Origin: Phytophthora colocasiae
Taxonomy: Eukaryota; Oomycota; Peronosporomycetes; Peronosporales; Peronosporaceae
Reading direction: 5' to 3'
DNA: 64,000 nucleotides
NCBI GenBank assembly: GCA_018806915.1
Contig: JAGKQI010000098.1
Span: 3,658,001-3,722,000 of the forward strand
The position numbers and the translations under genes were made by a program. The stretch's first letter is position 1. Each line of letters opens with the position of its first letter. Below, one piece after another: positions 9,501 to 17,780 of this stretch. A model generated the notes under the pieces. It was not told the DNA's origin and made no database searches. It worked only from the letters and a program-made list of their open reading frames with translations.

Positions 9501-11233
9501 GGGTCCGTACTATCCATGATCTTTCGTAGATCTGGTCGCTTCTTCAGTTCTGCGAACTCCACCTCACGTAGTTCATATAGGACCGATGCATAGATCGCAT
9601 AATCCTCGATGAACCGACTATAGTAATTCAAACTTCCCAGGAACGATTGCATGGATCGGAGTGATCCAGGGAATGGTAGATCCGTCAGAGACTTCAGGTC
9701 TTTCGGGTTTGCCTCCAATCCGTCGATCGACACTTTGTGTCCGAGATATTCCACCTTATCCATGCCCCAGAAGCTCTTCGCCACACTGATCGAGAGATTC
9801 CACTTATCACAGGCCTCCAATAGGTCTTCCACCCGATCGCACATTTGATCCCATGTTCCAGCCGTGATCAAGATATCGTCGATGTATGATCTCCGTCCTA
9901 GAACTGACGGGCGACCAGGATCCTCCGGGATCCCTGATTCAAACACATCTGCCGAGTCTTCCGTGTTCCCTGTCGAGGAGATCTTCAAAAATCCATATAG
10001 AGCGTTGTCCACAAGACGTTGATAGATCTGAGGGGCGTTCTTCAGCCCGAACGGCATGCGATTCCACTCGAAAAGACCAAATGGAGTGATGAAAGCTGAA
10101 ATCGCGCGAGCTCGATCGGTCATTGATACGACCCAGAATCCACTCGCCATGTCTAATGAACAATACCACAGAACCTTGTCAAGATCTTCTAACAGGTCAT
10201 TGATCAGAGGCATCGGGTAGATCATCAACCTCGTGAGACCGTTCACCAGCCGATAGTCGATACATAATCGGATGTCTACACCGTTCTTCTTGATGATTAC
10301 TACGATCGGCGATGCCCACGGTGAGGTCGATGGTCGGATGATCTTGGCAGCTAGGAGTCCTTTGATGAGATCCGATACTTTCTCTCGGAATTGTGGCGCC
10401 ACCTTCCGGACTCGTTGTGCAATCGGTTTTGCATCCCCCACGTCGATATCGCATATAACACCCTTGGCTGCCGGAGGAAGTGCGTTTTCTTTCCCGATCA
10501 GGAGATGTCGCTTCTTCCAAATAATCTGTCGAAGTTTCTCGATCTCTTCCGGGGTAGCCGATCCCGGATTTCCTACTTGTAGATCTTCAATCCTGACTTC
10601 TTCAGTGGTGGAGATCTGGATTTCTGGTACTACTGCGAGATTATCGGCTAGATCTTCGGCCGAAAAATCGCCGCTTTCGTGTAAGTGGGTCTGATCGGCG
10701 TTCTCGATTCTTTCAGGAGGTGTCGGATCGGGTTCGTTCGTCGATGGATCACGGAGTCTATCGTCCTTGGCCATCAGGATCGGGGTGTCCTCAACCGTGG
10801 GGCCGACGTCGGATACATGTTTGATCTCGATTTGAAAATCTGTTTTTTCTGTTTTTACCTCGATCTCTTCTTCGCGTGTCCGATCTCTCCGATCTGGGGC
10901 CTGATCTGGCAAGTTCTCATTCGTCTCAGTCTCACCGCCCCCAGCTTCGCCACTCGGGGCCTTGTCGGAACTGATCGTAATCGGTGGGGTATCCATGGGA
11001 TCCGGTTGGGGATCGATGAATGCGACCTTGACTTCAGCGGCATCGGTTGGTAATCGAGGTCCTAATGTCGATATTGGCGTAGGATCAGGATCGGTCTTGG
11101 TCGTTCCACCTCGGCGGAGTATGGATCGCGGTGTAACGTAGGTCGGCCGTTCGACTGACGATGAGGGAATCTCTACGGATTCCTGAGGTTCTGGTCTTGC
11201 GTCCACAGTCGCTTCTAGAGCTAGTTCTGCCAC
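6587..11233 (-). CDS. pol: E1 Pol: RT, two RNases H, integrase, chromodomain
   Basis: An open frame of 1548 codons, beginning without an ATG (GTG at 11233), so it must be made as a fusion with upstream protease. Residues 1-260 are an acidic Pro/Asp-rich linker. RT follows (CIDYRLVN near 323, active-site YIDD near 451). A first RNase H carries YASDWAIS near 667. A second, separate RNase H lies near 820-960, with SFDGSA, NEAEYRGLL, CGDSN and a distal HVKRDWNGSAN. Integrase has an HHCC zinc finger near 1090-1130 and a core with MDHI, HDREPGF and NGTAERM. The C-terminus (about 1480-1535) is a chromodomain with FLVHWVGYDEPTW. The RT has an unusual insertion of about 50 residues before YIDD. Dual RNase H plus chromodomain matches the oomycete Chronos group as I recall it. 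Confidence 0.9.
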   Translation of the reverse strand: MAELALEATVDARPEPQESVEIPSSSVERPTYVTPRSILRRGGTTKTDPDPTPISTLGPRLPTDAAEVKVAFIDPQPDPMDTPPITISSDKAPSGEAGGGETETNENLPDQAPDRRDRTREEEIEVKTEKTDFQIEIKHVSDVGPTVEDTPILMAKDDRLRDPSTNEPDPTPPERIENADQTHLHESGDFSAEDLADNLAVVPEIQISTTEEVRIEDLQVGNPGSATPEEIEKLRQIIWKKRHLLIGKENALPPAAKGVICDIDVGDAKPIAQRVRKVAPQFREKVSDLIKGLLAAKIIRPSTSPWASPIVVIIKKNGVDIRLCIDYRLVNGLTRLMIYPMPLINDLLEDLDKVLWYCSLDMASGFWVVSMTDRARAISAFITPFGLFEWNRMPFGLKNAPQIYQRLVDNALYGFLKISSTGNTEDSADVFESGIPEDPGRPSVLGRRSYIDDILITAGTWDQMCDRVEDLLEACDKWNLSISVAKSFWGMDKVEYLGHKVSIDGLEANPKDLKSLTDLPFPGSLRSMQSFLGSLNYYSRFIEDYAIYASVLYELREVEFAELKKRPDLRKIMDSTDPITRDPVALKSNQDGSPDTSTQKGDSTPDPDLGAMPPPCSSKVEANLAQRAGDERWGRAHRAFTALKTKIASTPILRHFDMTKLPVVIVYASDWAISAALMQEHDQIYHPVAFASRTLKTNELNYNVAEKEVLALLRILDLHYTLLVGRRIKVLTRHSTLAWLFKSAGLQGRLGQWSALLSPWALEITKCTKGEDEILGAIAANITPRSEIDEALIAIAPQKEPRRKIQMPIPTVDPGEELWVVSFDGSARVKRGGGAFSAIVWSLPEWKVIKARSDYAESLTVNEAEYRGLLLGLGMIAQLERRRLVVCGDSNLVIRQVRGEIDCKAPGLTLLKQKVLDHLRNWGDHELVHVKRDWNGSANSLASAALQRGSGIEVHDEADRCDLITLNRLDEVLIPRVEDRTVQVSAVAMRAARARPGAAVLREELIREMRVDRIRRAQNEEVWIAGLKKYLAGQIADLTRAESGSYAKIASEYEVDEQDLLFYCPPGPRSSGDRDRLMRLVVPETLQQDVLHHYHTTLEGGHQGIGRTYQRIRDHFHWRGLYRSVQRYVGECVDCETGKGRPTIRGESPGNLQATYPFQIIAMDHIPSLPRSNKGNTELLIWVDLFTGYVIAKASSSRSAQTVAESYEECVFRRFGASEMIRHDREPGFMSDFFRSFNKILGQRQRATMAYRPQANGTAERMVQTATRAIKMYVQDLDQKDWDEYAERLTFAINTAHDRVRGDTPHYLVHGWDPRSTLEATIPIGSTRHHDRDPRRWRYRVHRYYQQSREQVNAKLREAIADRADRHNEDVDPHQIEAGSRVWLYLDRVKEGYARKLAHLWHGPFRVAEKLNEFTIKLEIAGSDYHISPVVHVSKLKLVRNFPDRPRIELTVDEADRLDFDEILLPEDSWVPDLDADEYEVERISDMRSGKRTRYGRIYREFLVHWVGYDEPTWVDEADLNCGAIWSAFLRDHANRNQFGVMQSHEEV

Positions 11234-12166
11234 TCCATGTAGCGCCGGGACCCGACCGACACGAACCCGGGGAATCGAGGCACTTTTTCCTGATCAAGTA
11301 CCATTCCAACATGTAATCGGTGATCCAATCGTAAAATCTTCTCGCTCAAATTCGTGATCACTAAGTACCGAGTTCGGCCGGGTCCATTTACCACGGTGGG
11401 TACCCATTGGTCGCTGGTCACCCATAATTTCTCCGTTGCCGATAATTTCACTCTCGATGCGGTCTCTTCAGATCCCCCAACTGGGATATGTAGATCTTCC
11501 TCCAATTTTACCGATCTTACTTTCTCCCCGTATAACCTCTTGCGACCACTAAGTGGGATCCCCACTTCGTTAGGCAAGCACATCGATCCCTTCGCAAGAT
11601 CCATCCGGACCCCAGCCGGGATCATGAAATCCATACCCAGAATAGCATCTTGCCCGGATAGATCCCGATCCAAATATCGAAAAAGTAGACCAAGTATCCC
11701 GCAAGCGTGATCTTGACCCTCGTCCTTCCCTCGGTGGTGTACACATTATCACCGATCCCAACACACTCCTGTCTCTGACTAGTGTCAAAGTGGCACCCAA
11801 CCTTACGAGCAAAGGCGGTATCCACGATGGATACCTCGGCGCCAGTGTCCAGGAGCAAGATCGCTCTTTCATGATTGATCTTGCCTGAGATCTTGGCTTG
11901 GCGGAACCATTTTCCTGGTGCGTGGTATTTCCAATATCCCCTGGATTCTCCTTCCTTGAGATCCAGAGCCACTTCCGCACCAGATCGCAAGAATTCATCG
12001 ACCCGGGGAAGACTCGCGATCTTAGCAGTATACGAATGCAACTTACATGTATTACCGCGCAGATCCGAACTCTCCCTATCTTGATCTCTCGATTTCTTGT
12101 TCACATATGCATAGATGCAGTACTCAGAACGCTCGGCTCGTACCGGTTTCCAAACCGGCGAGCGTC
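11221..12166 (-). pseudogene. E1 protease region, frame-disrupted
   Basis: Two overlapping minus-strand frames make up a retropepsin-like protease. The upstream frame (about 12166-11640) carries IYAYVNKK, GESRGYWKY and the catalytic LLLDTGAEVSIVD. The downstream frame (11673-11221) carries ILGMDFMIPAG and the C-terminal half. The family-1 copy at 28966-29877 has both parts in one frame, so a small indel near 11675-11690 split this copy. A further one-base shift separates the protease end (EWQN then TAG) from the start of pol at 11233. In E4 the same point is read through without a stop. Confidence 0.8.
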
Positions 12167-14024
12167 CTAGTTTAACATCTTTTCCACCTTCTCGGGGAAC
12201 AATCCGGCGTGTCGGGTCGGATCGTACCACTTGCGAATCTGGTTGTAAAATTCTTCCATGGGGCATTCTCCCGCTTCATGGATCTCCCCGCAACCACGGC
12301 ATGTATATAAGCAGCGATCCGTTGGGTGACCTCTTTTCCCGCATTTGTCACAGTCTCGATATAGTGGTCCACATGTTCCCGGCGGGCCTTAGGGCTCCCA
12401 TCCTTGATCTTCAGTCTAGCGCGTAAAGCTGCCACGTTGAGCCGGTAAAGATAATCGAGAGGGGTCTTTTCCGATCGCTTGCGAGCGTGATAGTATTACC
12501 ACGCGACCGACATACCTAACCCACAATACTGGGTCTGGAAACTGTCCAACAGATCTGCCCACTTGGTTTTCGTCGTTCGACTGAGCTGCCTGTACCAGTT
12601 CTTTGCCGGTCCCACCATCAGATCTGCAAATGTGAGGCATTTCTCTTCTTCCGTAGCCTGATCGCGCTGAAATGCTGACTTGACTTTACTGATCCAGGCC
12701 CGAGCGCGATCTTCGTCCAGATCTTTACCCGCAAAATCATTCAGATCAGAAATCGCTGAGATCCGGACCCGCTGGACCATCGCCGATCCTCCTTGACCGA
12801 TCGCCGCAGGTGCAATCGCTGCTCGACTCGACATCTGTCCACCGGAACCTGGTATACCCAGATCGTCCGGAACGTATTCCCATGTATCAGGGTCCGAGGC
12901 CGTAACGGACTCCATGTCGACATCCAACTCCCCTTTGACCGGGGATCGGGGTGTCGCGAGACTCCGTTCCTTTAAGAAACGATCCATCGCCATTTGGAAG
13001 TAGTCGTCCAACTTGTTGCTCGATCCCGTGGAATTAGTTGTCGGCGCGGTTTGATCTGTCCGGATCCGGCGATTTTCTTGCTGATCAGGCGTCTTGGCCT
13101 CCAGCTTCACAGCCACCGATCGTGTATCTTGTTTCTTCAAACGCGATTTCAGGAACTTGGCACCGAAGGGGCCCAACGACATGCGTTGCAGCCTTCTCGG
13201 GCTGTCGGAGTCTGGTTCCGAGGTCGCTGACGCGTAGCATGACGATCCGGTCTGATAGCCTGGATCGGGCGTCAGTGGGCGCTCGCCGACCAAGATCTTG
13301 AGGGAGTCGAATAGATCACTGGTCGCAGATTGAATCGCTTGCAGTTCCAAGTCAAATAGAGAGTTTGGGTCGAACTCTCCAGCCACTAAACCAGCTTCTA
13401 AGAGCAGATCAAGTAGAATCTTTACTGCGTTCAGGCGGTCCGAGCTAGTCCGGGGCTTCGACACCGGGCTGGTGAGGTTACCGATCTGGCGGACTTGTAT
13501 GATCGTAAGAACGGGATCGTTAAGCAAGGTCTCCCTTAGCATCTTCCTGTAATAGGCCTGCTCGATCGCGTCCTTGGTGATCGTCGATCCTGGGTTGATC
13601 ACATCTTCTGGCTCTGAGTCTGGAGCTTTCAATTTCGTCCGGGTGCTCTTAATCTTCTTTTTCTTGGTCGATCTTGAGGCAACAGTGGACTTGGTGAGCA
13701 GATTAGGTTTCAGCTTTGCTGATTCCTTATCGCTCGTGTGCGGATCTCGATTCTCATCGAGATCCGCAATGGCCCTCGACGGGGCCTTGGGAGGAATTCG
13801 AGGTTTTTCTTCAAGATCTGGATTGCGATCCAGGTCTGCCTCGTGTCTGTCAGTAGAGATCCTCCCAGAACTCTGCTGATCTGTGGATCTTTCCGTTTTC
13901 CGCGTTGCCTCCGTCGATCCAACATTCGTAGGCACTTCTCCCCTTGTTCTTCTTTTACCTTGACATCTTCTTGGGACTCACGGTAATATCCGAAGTCACC
14001 AGAAGTTCCAAGCACGGGCACCAT
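12167..14024 (-). pseudogene. gag: E1 Gag, disrupted
   Basis: Comparison with the family-1 gag at 26459-28759 shows one protein broken in several places. The start is an ATG at 14024-14022 that overlaps the PBS (MV.V.G..GD.GY.RES). A one-base shift near 13940 separates it from the long frame 13935-12496. A TAA at about 12494 replaces the CAA seen in E4. Then a deletion plus shift precedes the nucleocapsid. The long frame carries the capsid-like region with KDAIEQAYY, RVRISAISDL and FQTQYCGLGMSVAW. The C-terminus (about 12360-12167) has zinc knuckles CDKCGKRGHPTDRC and CRGCGEIHEAGEC and ends in KMLN then TAG. Confidence 0.8.
14005..14023 (-). promoter_or_regulatory. Primer binding site of E1
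   Basis: On the minus strand the LTR ends CCACCACA, one spacer A follows, then TGGTGCCCGTGCTTGGAAC. It starts with TGG, complementary to a tRNA CCA tail, and lies where a PBS must lie. E4 has a related site at 26460-26478. I cannot name the tRNA. The gag start codon uses the spacer A plus the first two PBS bases. Confidence 0.65.
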
Positions 14025-15321
14025 TGTGGTGGAGCGGATCTGGCCAAAATCTTGTAGAGGCAGATCATGATCACCACTTGCGCCCAGACACCGACTAACG
14101 GAGGGGGTCCCCCGATGATCCGTGATCTTGCTGCGTGTAGTATTCACCTTGTGTACCCGTCGGTAGGCGGGTTACGCTCTTCCAGGTGACTTCTGAAGAT
14201 GTCTTGAAGGTCGGAAGAAAGTCTTGCGTGACGCGGGGTTTTGAGGTATCGTGGAAGTTCTTCACTCCACCTCGGGGTACCTGATCCCGGTCGTAGGCGA
14301 GTCCTCGAGCCTTGATCCGGGTGCCTGGTCCTTGATCCAGGTCTTCCAATAGTCCAATGTTCGGGATTCAATCCCTTCCTTTCCGTTGTTTCCGCTTCCG
14401 ATAGTGGGGGTCTTGAGGGGCGAGATTCGACGGGATCCTTAGGCTAAACAACCAATTCCTTCCGATCCAATGTATGCACTTAAAGGATAGTTCACTAGAT
14501 AGGGCAAAGCTGGCCAATATATTATCCAGACTTAACCGCTATACTAGGTCACGTATCCTTACCTTCTTGACGCTTGTAGGGCCAATGTAGTTCCCGGTTC
14601 CAGGCGTATCGAAGACACTTGAGTGGTTCAGGGCAAATTCGAGTCTGTTTATGGTTATTCCTATGCCTACTAATCCCATCCTGATTTACTATCCTACGAT
14701 CACATGACACTGGCTACATAGCTGATCCCTAGCTTGGTTCCCCTAACACTGAACGTGAGCCGATTTCGTACTTAACCGAAGCTTGATCTCGCACTTAATC
14801 GGGACTTGATCTCGCACTTAATCGGGACTTTATCTTGCACTTAACCGAGGAGGTAATCGCCGCCTGATCCCGCTTGGTAGTCGTCCGGAGAATCAGGATC
14901 AGGCCACCAGAAGAGTCTGCGTCGAGCCTGGGGCTGACCTTGATCCGGAGCTGATGCCGTACTTAAACGAGAGAGAGGGTCACTACGTGATCCCGTCTCA
15001 CCGCAGCCTGAAGAATCGGGGTCAGGTGGTTAAGAGGCTTCCAGGCGCTGGGGCAAGTCGTGAGCCAGGATCGTACTCACTCAGGATCCCGTCATCTCCG
15101 ATCGCGCGGAAACACCCTTGATCTTCTCGCTCTTCCACCCGGTACGGCTCCGATCACCGTAGACCACCGTTCCACGTTCTTCGGATGACCCTCCCAAGTA
15201 TCTCCGTTGCCTGTTCCCGGGCGGGACTCTGATTCGCCTCAGATCTGGGTATCACAGGTTCCCCCTGTCGCTTGTTCCGGCTCTCGCCTCTCCAGGAAAT
15301 TTCCCCGTGCGCTTTACCACA
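14025..15321 (-). repeat. E1 5' LTR
   Basis: A 1297-bp copy of the repeat at 2002-3281, same orientation. It begins TGTGGTGGAGCGG and ends TTTACCACA on the + strand. Its outer end cuts the copia reverse transcriptase that follows. It should contain the E1 promoter, but I do not see a clear TATA box. Confidence 0.85.
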
Positions 15322-16243
15322 AACGCCGTCTTCACATCCATCTGGTGCACTGTGAGATTGTACTTGGCCGCCAAGCTGAGCAAAATCCTGATCGACGTGA
15401 ACTTGGCCACCGGTGCGAACGTCTCTTCATAACCCGAAGCGAGAATCATACCACTAGACCACGACCAAACTTCTGCAAAAATCCCTTGGCCACCAGTCGC
15501 GCCTTGAATCGCTCGATGTCTCCTGCCTGGTTCTCCTTGATCCGAAACACTCATCTGCAGCCGATCGTCTTGCGTCCCTTCGGCAATGGCACCAGCACCC
15601 ATGTCTCGTTCTTGAGAAGAGAGTTGATCTCCGAGTTGCACGCTTGTTTCCACTTGGCCGCGTTGTTGGAATCCATCGCCGATACGAACGTAGTCGGCAT
15701 TTCCCCCACTGAATTCACAATGAAGGCCGCGTCGAAGCCTTCTTCTCTTGCAATCGCTGACATCTCGTCTAGCGTTTGCTGCCGATTGTGCCACTTTGAC
15801 CTTGGGATCTCCACCTCTTCCTCTAACGACCGCGTCTGCTGATGTCGCTTGCTGCCGGGTTCGATGTCTTCATCCCGCGCAGCTTCTTCATCATCATCTT
15901 CTTCTAGTCCAGACGATGCTTCTTGGTCCGCCACAACTTCATCACGAAGTTCCACGACGTCTTCCATGAACTTCGCGTCGCGGGTCACTAACACGCGACC
16001 GCTCTTGATCTCTTCAAACCGATACGCTTTCTTATGCTCCGAGTACCCGAGAAACCGACAGCGCACCGAACGAGCGTCAAACTTGGTACGTTTCTCCTTC
16101 GGAACCGTTACGTACGCGTGGCAACCGAAGACTTTCAGGTTCGCCAACAGCGGCTTCTTGCCCGTCCAAACATGGTGTGGCGACTTGTCGTGGTTGATGG
16201 CACGTGTCGAACACCGATTACTAAGAAACGTAGCAGTCATCAC
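15322..16243 (-). pseudogene. Copia A integrase C-terminus and RT start
   Basis: The frame 16243-15551 encodes the integrase C-terminal region (NHDKSPHHVW, NLKVFGCHAYV, RCRFLGYSE), the acidic linker, and the lead-in to RT (KWKQACNSEINSLLKNETW, LPKGRKTIGCR). RT continues in another frame to 15322 with YEETFAPVAKFTSIR and HQMDVKTAF, where it is cut by the E1 LTR. Catalytic RT motifs downstream are missing. Confidence 0.85.
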
Positions 16244-16249
16244 CGCTTC

Positions 16250-16609
16250 ACCCCAATATGACTTCGACAGTCCGGCATGTTCCTACATGCAACGCGCACA
16301 CTCCACCAACATCCGGTTCATGCGCTAGGCGACTCCGTTCAGCTGAGGCGTGTATGGAGGCGTGAACTTCTGCATGATACCACGGCCGCTGCAGAACTTG
16401 GCCATTTCGCGTGAAGTGTACTCGCCACCATTGTCACTACGAAGCGTCTTCACACGCTTGACGGTCTGAGTTTCAGCAAATGCCACGAACTGCGCGAACT
16501 TGGCAGCCACCTCCGACTTGTTCCGCAGCAAGTACACCACACATAAGTGCGAGTACTCGTCGATAAACGTGACAAAGTGCTTCTTGCCATTGAACGTCGA
16601 CGTTTTCAT
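16250..16609 (-). pseudogene. Copia A integrase core fragment
   Basis: The minus-strand frame 16609-16325 encodes the middle of a copia integrase core: FVTFIDEYSHL, then RSDNGGEYTSREM and YTPQLNGVA. The second and third parts of the DDE triad surroundings are recognisable. A stop at about 16325 separates it from the C-terminal frame. The first Asp region (upstream, 16610-16711) is out of frame. Confidence 0.8.
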
Positions 16610-16711
16610 GGGCCGCAGACATCACTGTGAATGGCTTCTAACAGCTGCTTGGCGCGGTTCGGTGACTTGAGCATGTAGCTCACTCGCGTTTGCTTGCCGA
16701 GTGCACACCCG

Positions 16712-17101
16712 TCACACAACTCCCACTGCTTCACAACCGCCATGTTCATCCCAACGCCGTAGCCTTTCTTGACGATGGCGTCTAGACCGCCATGGCGTGT
16801 CCAAGTCGAAGGTGCCAGAGGTACGACGTGGTTCCCCTTTGCATTCCTTCAAACTTAATACATTTGCCTCGTCAGGCATGATCGGCTTCAAGCACAACTT
16901 GAACAGTCCCTTGCCTTCACGCGCTCCGAGCTGCCAATTGGTGTTCTTCGTCTCGGCGTAACATCCGTCGCGCTTGAACGTCACGGGTCCAACATCCTTA
17001 GTGAAACGCCCGACCGAAAACAGGTTTCGCGACAACATAGGAATGTGCCACACACCGGTGAGCACACCTTTTTTGATCCCACGTGGAGGCTTCATCGTCA
17101 T
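16712..17101 (-). pseudogene. Copia A GAG-pre-integrase fragment
   Basis: The frame encodes the strand-rich segment between protease and integrase (VWHIPMLSRNLFSVGRFT, VTFKRDGCYAE) and then drifts out of frame after LSLKECKG. It normally precedes the integrase zinc finger. The protease itself is not present to the right, where homology ends at about 17105. Confidence 0.7.
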
Positions 17102-17105
17102 CAGT

Positions 17106-17219
17106 TTGGTGAAGTAGATTCAAATCAAGCCGGATATGATGCAGAACAACCACGATGATGGGTGACGTGCGACATGGTGCCACGATAAGGGCAGATCCCT
17201 GAAAACTGGGTACTACTCT
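17106..17219. other. Unassigned flank left of E2
   Basis: About 114 bp between the end of copia homology and the E2 LTR. The last five bases ACTCT are the E2 target duplication. This may be the left end of the E4 LTR, which E2 interrupts, but the match to other family-1 LTR starts is too weak to claim. Confidence 0.3.
17215..17219. repeat. Target site duplication of E2 (left)
   Basis: ACTCT immediately precedes the TG of the left LTR and recurs at 25526-25530 directly after the CA of the right LTR. A 5-bp duplication is typical of LTR-retrotransposon integrase. Confidence 0.9.
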
Positions 17220-17679
17220 TGTAATGGGTCTACTTAGACCTATTAGGTGGCGTACACGTGCGCTTACGTGTATGAGGAAGCGTGCAATTAGAATAGACTT
17301 AATTTAAGTATACTTATTTAAATAAGTATAATTAAATCAAATATAACTAAATTAAACTGCAAAATACCGTAAAATGAGAACTGTTATTGAATTTGGCATA
17401 AGCCAATTATGGACCTCCTAAAACTGTTTGTTATCTATTTCTAAAGGGTCTGCCAACGTGTGGTTGGCAGAAACTCTGCTCAGTGATTGGTAGAAATCCG
17501 TTACTTTCTACCAATAATATGCACAAATGCACACGAACCACCCAATAATGTGGTTCGCCCATGTATCCTTTGGTGTGTACAGCACACCAAGGTCTGAGGC
17601 CCATTTCCAACCTCTAACAGTTATCCTAACTGTTAGAGTTACAAGTGATACAACCACTTGTACGTGTAACCCCGTTACA
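17220..17679 (-). repeat. E2 3' LTR (hairpin-rich)
   Basis: A 460-bp LTR, TGTAATGG to GTTACA on the + strand. It contains a run of perfect hairpins: stems at 17253-17259/17266-17272, 17449-17457/17463-17471, 17486-17496/17505-17515, 17534-17541/17550-17557, 17570-17577/17583-17590, 17612-17623/17627-17638 and 17640-17647/17655-17662, with loops of 3-8 bases. Confidence 0.93.
17309..17330. promoter_or_regulatory. Perfect 22-bp AT-rich palindrome in E2 LTR
   Basis: The + strand reads tatacttattt followed by its exact reverse complement. The same palindrome is in the other LTR at 25155-25176. A symmetric TATA-like core could serve transcription in both directions, which would suit an element with genes on both strands. 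This role is inference. Confidence 0.45.
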
Positions 17680-17690
17680 CCATCCCCCCG
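17680..17690 (-). promoter_or_regulatory. Polypurine tract of E2
   Basis: On the minus strand CGGGGGGATGG directly precedes the 3' LTR start TGTAACGGGG. E3 has the comparable GGTGGGGGAGGG just before its LTR at 38063. Confidence 0.75.
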
Positions 17691-17780
17691 TTAAGATTCG
17701 ACGTATCGGTCTCGATACGTCAATCAACAGAACTTGACAAGACCGTCAAGTTCCCAAGAGAAATCCGAGTTCATTTCGCA

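Larger units (their letters stand above)
2002..15321 (-). mobile_element. E1: family-1 Ty3/gypsy element (Chronos-like), complete but damaged
   Basis: A 13.3-kb LTR retrotransposon on the minus strand, bounded by related LTRs at 2002-3281 and 14025-15321. In transcription order it holds the 5' LTR, PBS, gag, protease, pol (RT, RNase H, a second RNase H, integrase, chromodomain), an antisense ORF, a PPT and the 3' LTR. LTRs begin TG and end CA. No matching target duplication is seen: 1997-2001 is AGCAT and 15322-15326 is AACGC, so one flank has probably been rearranged. The LTRs differ by many substitutions and indels (1280 against 1297 bp), so this is an old insertion. Confidence 0.85.
15322..17105 (-). 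mobile_element. Copia A: truncated Ty1/copia pol
   Basis: A minus-strand Ty1/copia remnant running from the GAG-pre-integrase domain through integrase to the start of reverse transcriptase. The E1 LTR truncates it at 15321, inside RT just after MDVKTAF. It has no gag, no LTR and no continuation on the far side of E1. Several frames are broken. Confidence 0.85.

Noticed and set aside
12143..12158. Inverted repeat ccggtttccaaaccgg as a terminator
   Set aside because: It lies within the gag-protease junction of a eukaryotic element and has no U tract; a small hairpin only.
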